Positions 55,259 through 61,690 of a DNA stretch of 64,000 bases are shown here, piece by piece. How positions within the stretch are numbered: the stretch's first letter is position 1; each line of letters opens with the position of its first letter. This DNA is from Catenuloplanes niger. Lineage in GTDB: Bacteria > Actinomycetota > Actinomycetes > Mycobacteriales > Micromonosporaceae. A program made the translations under genes and the position numbers. Location: positions 3,357,001 through 3,421,000 of the forward strand of contig NZ_JAVDYC010000001.1 of assembly GCF_031458255.1 (NCBI RefSeq), written 5' to 3'. The notes beneath the pieces are model-generated. The model searched no databases and was not told the origin of the DNA. It saw nothing but the letters and a program-made list of their open reading frames with translations.

Positions 55259-56630
55259 GGTGTTTCCGGCTCTTCGGTCAGTAGGTTTCGGCGGCCGGCC
55301 AGCGGTCACCGAAGGTGATGGCGAAGGCGTTCAGCACGGGCTTCCAGCGGATCGTCCATCGTGCGCGGCCGGCCCCGGTCGGGTCCAGGCTGCGGGTCAC
55401 AAGATACAGGCATTTCAACGCGGCCTGCTCGCTGGGGAAATGCCCGCGTGCGCGAACAGCACGACGGTAGCGGGCGTTCAATGATTCGATCGCGTTCGTC
55501 GAACAGATCACCTTCCTGATCTCGACGTCGTAATCGAGGAACGGGATGAACTCATCCCACGCGTTACGCCACAACCGGATCATCGCCCGGTATTTACTCC
55601 CCCATTTCTCCTCGAGGTCGTCCAGAGCGGCGAGCGCGGCGTCGGCGTTGACCGCCGTGTAAATCGGTTTGATGTCGCGTTTGATCGCGTCGGCATCCGC
55701 CCGGGAGGTCAGACGAAAAGTGTTCCGGATCAGATGAATGATGCAGGTCTGGACGATCGCTTGCGGCCACACCGCCTCGACGGTGTCCGGCAGCCCTTTC
55801 AGCCCGTCGCAGACGACGAAGAACACATCCCGCACGCCACGGTTCTTCAGATCCACCAGGACACTCATCCAGAACTTGGCGCCCTCGCCACCGGAGCCGG
55901 ACCACAACCCCAGGACGTCTTTGTGGCCGTCCACGGTGACCCCGATGGCCGCGTAGACCGGCCGGTTGGCGACCTGGCCGTCACGGACCTTGACGACGAT
56001 GGCGTCGATGAACACGGCCACGTAAACGGCATCGAGTGGCCGGGTCGACCATTCCGTCATCTCCGCCACGACTTTATCGGTGATCCGCGAGATCGTCTCT
56101 TTCGACACCGACGCACCGTAGATCTCCGCAAAATGCGCGGAGATCTCCCCGGTCGTCATTCCCTTCGCATACAACGACAACACGATCTCGTCGACCTCGG
56201 TCAGGCGCCGTTGCCGTTTCTTCACGATCTGCGGCTCGAACGTCCCTTCCCGATCTCGCGGCACGTCGATACGCACCTCACCGGCCGCATCCGAGATCAC
56301 CGTCTTGCCGCGGCTGCCGTTGCGCACATTTGTCGACTCACGCTCCGGCGATGCCTGGTTCTTCGCATGACCGAGGTGTTCAGTCATCTCCTCGTTCAAC
56401 GCGGTCTCGAGGACATTCTTGGTGAACAGCTTCAACAAGCCGTTCGGACCGGTCAGTTCCAGCCCGCGCGCCTTCGCCTCGGCCACCATCGCCGCCGCAG
56501 CGGCCTGCTCCGGCGACAGCTGCCGCCCGTCACCCTCGATCTTCTTCCGTGGACTCACAACGTTCGATGTCATCACTCACGGTGCCCATCCCGCCAGGAC
56601 TTCAGCCCGGCGTGTCGGGCCGGAAACACC
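55259..56630 (-). mobile_element. IS256-family insertion sequence
   Basis: Terminal 12-bp inverted repeats GGTGTTTCCGGC at 55259-55270 and (as complement) 56619-56630 enclose one transposase gene on the minus strand, 1372 bases in all. No target duplication could be seen at these boundaries, so the exact ends are uncertain; extra short repeats (CCCGGCGGGAT at 55231 and 56645) lie just outside. Confidence 0.75.
55278..56573 (-). CDS. IS256-family transposase
   Basis: 431 residues, full length. The DDE triad can be placed at D in VAVFIDAIVVKVR, D in FFVVCDGLKGLPD and E in STNAIESLNARYR; C..C in QTCIIHLIRN fits the Mutator-like (transposase_mut) domain. No frameshift or internal stop, so it may be active. 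Lower GC than its neighbours. A GTG one codon upstream is an alternative start. Confidence 0.95.
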   Translation of the reverse strand: MTSNVVSPRKKIEGDGRQLSPEQAAAAAMVAEAKARGLELTGPNGLLKLFTKNVLETALNEEMTEHLGHAKNQASPERESTNVRNGSRGKTVISDAAGEVRIDVPRDREGTFEPQIVKKRQRRLTEVDEIVLSLYAKGMTTGEISAHFAEIYGASVSKETISRITDKVVAEMTEWSTRPLDAVYVAVFIDAIVVKVRDGQVANRPVYAAIGVTVDGHKDVLGLWSGSGGEGAKFWMSVLVDLKNRGVRDVFFVVCDGLKGLPDTVEAVWPQAIVQTCIIHLIRNTFRLTSRADADAIKRDIKPIYTAVNADAALAALDDLEEKWGSKYRAMIRLWRNAWDEFIPFLDYDVEIRKVICSTNAIESLNARYRRAVRARGHFPSEQAALKCLYLVTRSLDPTGAGRARWTIRWKPVLNAFAITFGDRWPAAETY

Positions 56631-56681
56631 CCTCGTGGCACAGTCCCGGCGGGATCTGGACACCTAGAGCGTGTATCGAAG

Positions 56682-57581
56682 TCAGAGCCAGATGTTGATG
56701 CAGGCGATCTGGACGGTGGCTTCGTAGCGGACGGCGAGTTTGTCGTACCGGGTCGCGACCGCGCGGTGCTGCTTCAGCCGGCTGATCCCGCGTTCGATGG
56801 TGTTCCGTTGTTTGTACCGCTCAGCATCGAAGTCGTAGGGCCGGCCGCCGGCTGCACCCTTCCGGGTGCGGCCGGCGGCCTGGTCGGTCTTGATCGGGAT
56901 AACACAGGTGATCCGGCGGCGGCGCAGATAGGCGCGGTTGGCCCGGCTGGAGTAGGCCTTATCGGCCATCACCGCCTCCGGCCGGGTTCTCGTCCGGCCG
57001 GACAGTTTCACGACCTTCACCCGTTCCAAGACCTTGACGAACTGCGGGCTGTCGCCCCGGTGCCCGGCCGTGACCACGATCGCCATGGGCTTGCATCCCT
57101 GCTCACAGGCCAGATGAACCTTTGTCGTCCAGCCGCCACGCGACCGGCCCAACCCGTGATCGTCAGGCTCCGGATCACCGACACCGCCCGGCGGCTCCGC
57201 CTGCCCGGCGCTGTCGCGGCGTGCTCCGGCGGCATGCTGATGCGCCCGCGCGATGGTCGAATCAACCGACAGATTCCAGATGATCGCGCCCACCGCCTCG
57301 GCCAAAGCTTGCAGCCGGGCGAGGATTCTCGACCAGGTCCCGTTGCGTTGCCACCGGCGAAACAAAGCGTATGCCGCGGACCATGACCCGTAACACGGCG
57401 GTATGTCCCGCCACGCACAGCCGACCCTCACCCGCCATCGGATCGCGTCGATCACCGTCCGTCGGCACGTCGCAGGCGGGCGGCCGGAACGCCGCTGGTC
57501 AGGAACAGAAAGCAACGGCTCCAGACGCGCCCACTGCACGTCGGTCAGGTCATGCCGCCGCAACACCGCTAAGGTGTCCAC
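56682..57581 (-). CDS. IS5-family transposase
   Basis: 299 residues, intact. N-terminal DUF4096-like domain (LTDVQWARLEPLL, WRVRVGCAWRDIP) and DDE domain: D in LSVDSTIARAHQHA, D in VMADKAYSSRANR, E in RNTIERGISRLKQHR. GTG start with GGAGA 4 bases upstream inside a hairpin. Codon 4 is TTA (57572-57570). Confidence 0.93.
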   Translation of the reverse strand: MDTLAVLRRHDLTDVQWARLEPLLSVPDQRRSGRPPATCRRTVIDAIRWRVRVGCAWRDIPPCYGSWSAAYALFRRWQRNGTWSRILARLQALAEAVGAIIWNLSVDSTIARAHQHAAGARRDSAGQAEPPGGVGDPEPDDHGLGRSRGGWTTKVHLACEQGCKPMAIVVTAGHRGDSPQFVKVLERVKVVKLSGRTRTRPEAVMADKAYSSRANRAYLRRRRITCVIPIKTDQAAGRTRKGAAGGRPYDFDAERYKQRNTIERGISRLKQHRAVATRYDKLAVRYEATVQIACINIWL

Positions 57582-57637
57582 GAGGTCTCCGGTATTCAGG
57601 TGTTTCTTGGTCGAAAAACCTTCTACCGGAGACCTCG
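57581..57637 (-). promoter_or_regulatory. Hairpin covering the IS5 transposase ribosome-binding site
   Basis: In transcripts entering from the right end, CGAGGTCTCCGGTA (57637-57624) is exactly complementary to TACCGGAGACCTCG (57594-57581), which holds the GGAG ribosome site and the first base of the GTG start. Such a 14-bp stem would block translation from read-through RNA. Confidence 0.7.
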
Positions 57638-57643
57638 CCTATT

Positions 57644-59287
57644 TCAGCCACGACGCGCCGCAACCCTCGTGGACTTCGATACACGCTCTAGCAGCGTACG
57701 CAGGTGGCGGGGTGCCGGGGAGCCGTGCGACAACATCGCGTCGTGCCAGGCGCCGACCGTCACGGACGGCGGGCGGGCCGCGGCGATCGCGGAGACCTCG
57801 GTGTAGCCGACGAAGTAGGTGGACAGCTGGGTCGAGGTGAGCAGCAGCCGGCGCCACTTGCCGGCCGCCTCGCCCTCCTCCTGGAACGCGCGGCCGGTCA
57901 TCATCCGCATCGCGTCCGCCTCGGACAGGTCCTCGCAGTGGACGAGCTGGTCGAGCACCGCGTTCATGGTCATCCGCAGTTGCATCTTGAGCTGCTGCAT
58001 GCGCACCGGCAGCCCGCCGAAGCCGTGGTCGGCCAGCGACTCCTCCGCGTGCACGGCCCAGCCCTCGACGAACGGGTCGGACCAGCCGAGCGCGCGGACC
58101 CGCGTGTTGCCGCGGTACCGGCGGGCGTGCGCGAGCTGGACGAAGTGGCCCGGCATCGCCTCGTGCACGGTCAGGTTGCGGACCATGTGGTGGTTGTACT
58201 CGCGGTAGAGCGACTCCACCCGCTCCGGCGACCAGTCCGCGGGCGCCGGCGCGATGCAGTAGAACGTGGGGACGTCCGCGGTCTCCATCGGGCCGGGCGG
58301 GTCGCAGTAGGCGACGCTGATGCCGCGCGCGAACTCCGGCATCGCCTCGATCACGCACTCGTCGTCCGGGACGGTGACGATCCCGTGTGACCGGACGAAG
58401 TCCGTGGTCTCGGCCATGGTGACCCGGGCGAAGTCCACGATCGTGTCGTTGTCCGGCCGTTCCTCGGCCAGCTGGGCCAGCGCGCGCCGCACGGTCTCGT
58501 CCGTGGCCGGGCCGCCGGTCAGCTCCGCCGCGGTCGCCCTGATCCGCTCGCCGACCCGCTCCAGGTTGTCCTCGGCGCGGCGCAGCACCTCGGCCGCGGA
58601 CAGCTCGGTGTCCAGCGTGTGCCAGAGCCGCGCCTCCCACTGCCGCCGCCCGAGCCGCGGCGAACGGCCGTCGGCGTCCAGGCCGCGCAGGTGGGCGGCG
58701 AACCCGTCCAGCTCGTCGGCCGCGCGGGCGGCCAGCGGCGTGATCCGCCCGGCCAGTGCCGGCTCCTCGGCCAGCAGCGCGGGCAGCTCGTCACGGATCA
58801 GGCCGGCCGCGCCGGCGAACTGCCCGGCCGCGGTCTCGACGTGCACCCGCGGGCAGTCGTGCAGCACCGCGCGCGCGGTGGCGACCGCGTCCGGCACCGC
58901 GGCGAGCCGGCCGGCCAGCGACTCCAGCCGCTCCGCGACCGGCGCGAACCGGCGGGCCATCAGACCGTGCAGCAGCGGGCCGGGGTTGTGCAGCAGCGGG
59001 TTCCACTCGTGCTCGCGGATCTCGGTCAGCTCCAGCAGCCGCCGCTCGACCATGGTGGTCAGGATCGCGTGGTCCACCTGGTCCGCCGGGTCGAGCTCGT
59101 CCACGTCCAGCTGGGCCAGCGCGTTGCCCGCGTCGACCAGCATCGCGGTGCGCTCGGCGACCGCGCCGGCCGAGTGGTCCGGCAGGCGGTCGTCGTGGGT
59201 GTGGTCACCGGCGTAGAAGGCGGTGACCGGCTCACTCGCGAGGATCGCGTCGACGATGCGCTCGGCCACGGGCACGAAATCCGACAT
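57644..59287 (-). CDS. DUF885 peptidase-like protein, 3' end replaced by IS5
   Basis: 547 residues. The zinc-peptidase-like motif VHEAMPGHFVQ (HExxPGH) and the later EGWAVHAEE are the DUF885 signatures, probably Zn ligands. The family's true substrates are little known. The last 15-16 residues (ERVSKSTRVAARRG) are encoded within the IS5 end, so the natural C-terminus after HLRTLL has been lost, though only a few residues appear to be missing. TAGATT lies 7 bases before the ATG (leaderless signature). Confidence 0.88.
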   Translation of the reverse strand: MSDFVPVAERIVDAILASEPVTAFYAGDHTHDDRLPDHSAGAVAERTAMLVDAGNALAQLDVDELDPADQVDHAILTTMVERRLLELTEIREHEWNPLLHNPGPLLHGLMARRFAPVAERLESLAGRLAAVPDAVATARAVLHDCPRVHVETAAGQFAGAAGLIRDELPALLAEEPALAGRITPLAARAADELDGFAAHLRGLDADGRSPRLGRRQWEARLWHTLDTELSAAEVLRRAEDNLERVGERIRATAAELTGGPATDETVRRALAQLAEERPDNDTIVDFARVTMAETTDFVRSHGIVTVPDDECVIEAMPEFARGISVAYCDPPGPMETADVPTFYCIAPAPADWSPERVESLYREYNHHMVRNLTVHEAMPGHFVQLAHARRYRGNTRVRALGWSDPFVEGWAVHAEESLADHGFGGLPVRMQQLKMQLRMTMNAVLDQLVHCEDLSEADAMRMMTGRAFQEEGEAAGKWRRLLLTSTQLSTYFVGYTEVSAIAAARPPSVTVGAWHDAMLSHGSPAPRHLRTLLERVSKSTRVAARRG

Positions 59288-59338
59288 GCCGATCAATCTA
59301 GCCGCCGCACCCCGGGCACGGCGGGAGGACGGACGAGG

Positions 59339-59415
59339 GGTGGGCCTCGTGCGACGCACCACCCGTTGCACGAGGCCCACCGGAGAGGCCGGCCTGACCG
59401 GTACCGGCCGGCCTC
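59339..59415 (-). terminator. Two strong hairpins after hoxX
   Basis: GAGGCCGGCC / GGCCGGCCTC (59385-59394 / 59406-59415) and GGTGGGCCTCGTGC / GCACGAGGCCCACC (59339-59352 / 59368-59381, 14 bp perfect) follow the hoxX stop in the gap before the DUF885 start. Confidence 0.8.
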
Positions 59416-59424
59416 GGATTCGGG

Positions 59425-61371
59425 TCAGCCGGCCTGCGCGGGCACGGCCGGGCGCACCGACTGCGGCGGGTCCGCGGCGGCCGAGCGCGGCCGGACGTGC
59501 TGGCGGTTCTTCCCCTGGTTCTGGGTGCCCGGCGGCGGCGCCGGGACCGGCCGTTTCGCGTTCCCGGCCGAGCCGTTCGACCCGGCGGGGGCCGCCTCGG
59601 CGAGCGAGGCCGGCAGCAGCCGGGCCGGCGTGGCGGTCGGGCGGACCTTGTGGACGAACGCGTGCCGCGCCGCCGCGAACCCGGACCGGTCGCCGAAGAT
59701 GTCGTGGCTCATCTCGGCCAGCTCGCGCACCTCGTGCACGGCGAGCGGCAGGCCGGACGTGAGCGCCCGGGCCTTCCGGCTGCGCATCCGGCGGTTGAGC
59801 TGCGGCTCGGCGTACCGGGCGGCGAGTTCGGCGAGCCAGTCCGCGAACGCGTCAGGGTGCCGCGGGCCGACCTCGTCCAGCAGGCCGATCGTGCGCGCCC
59901 GGGCCGCGTCGACCGGCAGTTTCTCGCCGAGCAGGCGCTCCGCGCACTGGGCGCCGACCCGGCGCGGCAGCGACCAGGTGTGCAGCTCCGAACCGTACAG
60001 GCCGATGTCGTAGTAGGGGTTGAGCACGATGTCCTCGCGCCCGGCGACCACGTCCGCGCCCAGGCCGAGCATCACGCCGCCGGCGCCGGCGTTGCCGGGG
60101 TAGGCCGCGATCACCACCTGCCGGGTGCACTCGATGATCTCCGTACAGACCGCGTTGATGGCCTTGATGTTCGCCCAGGCGGCGCCGGCCGGGTCGGTCG
60201 CGGCAGTGATCTGGTTCAGGTGGATGCCGTTGCTGAACGCCTCCGTGCTGCCGCGCAGCACCAGCACCCGGGTGTCCTGCCCGGCCGCGTGCCGGAACGC
60301 GCCGAGCAGCCGGCGGCACTGGCCGGTGGACATCGCGCCGTTGTAGAAGTCGAACGTCAGCCAGCCGACGTCCGCGGTCCGCCGGTACCGGATCTGCCGG
60401 TAGGCGCCCGGCACCTCCGCCTCCGAACCCAACGGCAGCGGCGCGTGCGGTACGCCGTGCAGCCGCCGCCCGAGCACGACCGCGGCCGGCAGCTTGACGC
60501 CCCGGGGCCAGGTGCCGGCCGGGCCCGCCGCGTCCGTGCTCCGCTCCGGGTCGGCCTGGCGCAGATGGCCGAGCCACACGCTGCCGTCGCCGGTCGCCAC
60601 CATGATCGCGCCCTGCCGCCGGCACAGCACGGTGCCCGGCGGCGCGCCCGCCCCGGTGCCGGGCGGTGCGTCGGGCACCGTGCCCGGCGCGCCGGCCGCG
60701 GTGCCCGGATGTGCGTCGTACGCGAAGACCGGCATGCCCAGAACCTCGGTGCGCACGCCGGGCGCGCCGTCCGCGGCCCGGATCCGCCGGATGATGCGCT
60801 CGCTGCCCTCGTCCCAGCCGAACGCGCGGTCGGACTGGCGCATCAGCGGGCGCGGGCGCGCGTTCGGCACCTCGTGCGGCATCCGCTCGGCCGGTACCGG
60901 GCGGAACGCGGGGTCGGCCGCCTTCGCCAGCACCTCCCGCACGCAGGCGACGGCCGCGTCCGCGACCGGGCCGTTGTAGAGCGCGGACTTGCGCGGCGCG
61001 GCGCTGGCGAGCCGGAAGATCCGGGTGGCCCAGATCGGGCCGGCGTCCATCTCCGCCACCGCCTGCAGCGCGGTGACCCCCCAGTACGGCTCGGCCTCGG
61101 TGATCGCCCAGTCGAGCGAGGACGGCCCGCGGTCGCCGACCGGGCCCGGGTGGATGATGATCGTGCGCCACTCGGACCAGATCTCGGCCGGCACCCGGTG
61201 CGTCAGGTACGGGCAGAGAATCACGTCCGGGCGCGCGGCGCGGACGCCCTCGATCATGTCCCGTTCGCCGGTCGCGAGCAGCACACCTACCTCGTGTCCC
61301 GCCTCCCGGAGCGTGCACCAGACGCGCTGGCTGAGTCCGTTGAAGGCGGAGACGAGCAGCAGTACCCGCAC
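59425..61371 (-). CDS. hoxX: HoxX-like formyltransferase / enoyl-CoA-hydratase fusion
   Basis: 648 residues. The first ~300 residues are a formyl-THF transferase fold (VLLLVSAFNGLSQRVWCTL, the IIHPGPVGDRGPSSLDW active-site loop). The second half is a crotonase fold (VLVLRGSTEAFSNGIHLNQI, YPGNAGAGGVMLGLGAD, LNPYYDIGLYGSE). HoxX makes CO from formyl-THF through formyl-CoA for the [NiFe]-hydrogenase active site in air. A Gly/Ala/Pro-rich insert (about 220-247) and a long Pro-rich C-terminal tail lengthen it beyond most homologues. GAGGAGGA is 7 bases before the GTG. No hydrogenase genes are in view. Confidence 0.85.
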   Translation of the reverse strand: MRVLLLVSAFNGLSQRVWCTLREAGHEVGVLLATGERDMIEGVRAARPDVILCPYLTHRVPAEIWSEWRTIIIHPGPVGDRGPSSLDWAITEAEPYWGVTALQAVAEMDAGPIWATRIFRLASAAPRKSALYNGPVADAAVACVREVLAKAADPAFRPVPAERMPHEVPNARPRPLMRQSDRAFGWDEGSERIIRRIRAADGAPGVRTEVLGMPVFAYDAHPGTAAGAPGTVPDAPPGTGAGAPPGTVLCRRQGAIMVATGDGSVWLGHLRQADPERSTDAAGPAGTWPRGVKLPAAVVLGRRLHGVPHAPLPLGSEAEVPGAYRQIRYRRTADVGWLTFDFYNGAMSTGQCRRLLGAFRHAAGQDTRVLVLRGSTEAFSNGIHLNQITAATDPAGAAWANIKAINAVCTEIIECTRQVVIAAYPGNAGAGGVMLGLGADVVAGREDIVLNPYYDIGLYGSELHTWSLPRRVGAQCAERLLGEKLPVDAARARTIGLLDEVGPRHPDAFADWLAELAARYAEPQLNRRMRSRKARALTSGLPLAVHEVRELAEMSHDIFGDRSGFAAARHAFVHKVRPTATPARLLPASLAEAAPAGSNGSAGNAKRPVPAPPPGTQNQGKNRQHVRPRSAAADPPQSVRPAVPAQAG

Positions 61372-61690
61372 CGTGTGGTCCTCCTCGCGTGGTGGGGTGG
61401 GTCGTGCGGCCGGATGATCGCTCGAGCCCGGCCCGAGAGACCTTGCAAGTGCTCCGAGCTGCCGGGTCGCACACCCGGTGCGACGTGCGAGACACCGCCA
61501 CCAACGGATTCAGCCGAACTCCGGACCCGCGCTCGGACGCCCGACCCACCGCCGATCCACGGGACGGGCCCGGGATCGGCGTAGTCTGGATGTCGTACCC
61601 CCCGTCCGGACCGGGCGCGGGGTAAACGCCGTGTTCTCACCAGGGCACCGTGTCCTGACCAGGGCAGTCGTGCCGTACGGGGGATTTGCA
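61372..61690. other. Intergenic region between hoxX and mfd
   Basis: Divergent promoter region of 319 bases. A TAGTCT box at about 61579 lies 112 bases before mfd and could be its -10. ACCAGGGCA occurs twice (near 61637 and 61660). No coding frame or other motif is seen. Confidence 0.45.

Larger units (their letters stand above)
56664..57691 (-). mobile_element. IS5-family insertion sequence
   Basis: Perfect 19-bp inverted ends CTAGAGCGTGTATCGAAGT (56664-56682) and complement (57673-57691). The outermost CTAG is palindromic and could be the target site rather than part of the element. It lies 33 bases from the IS256 end. Its right end supplies the last codons and stop of the DUF885 gene. Confidence 0.88.

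Noticed and set aside
55231-56655. CCCGGCGGGAT copies flanking the IS256 element as target-site duplications
   Set aside because: They are 14-17 bases away from the inverted repeats, not adjacent, so they cannot be a simple duplication at the defined ends.
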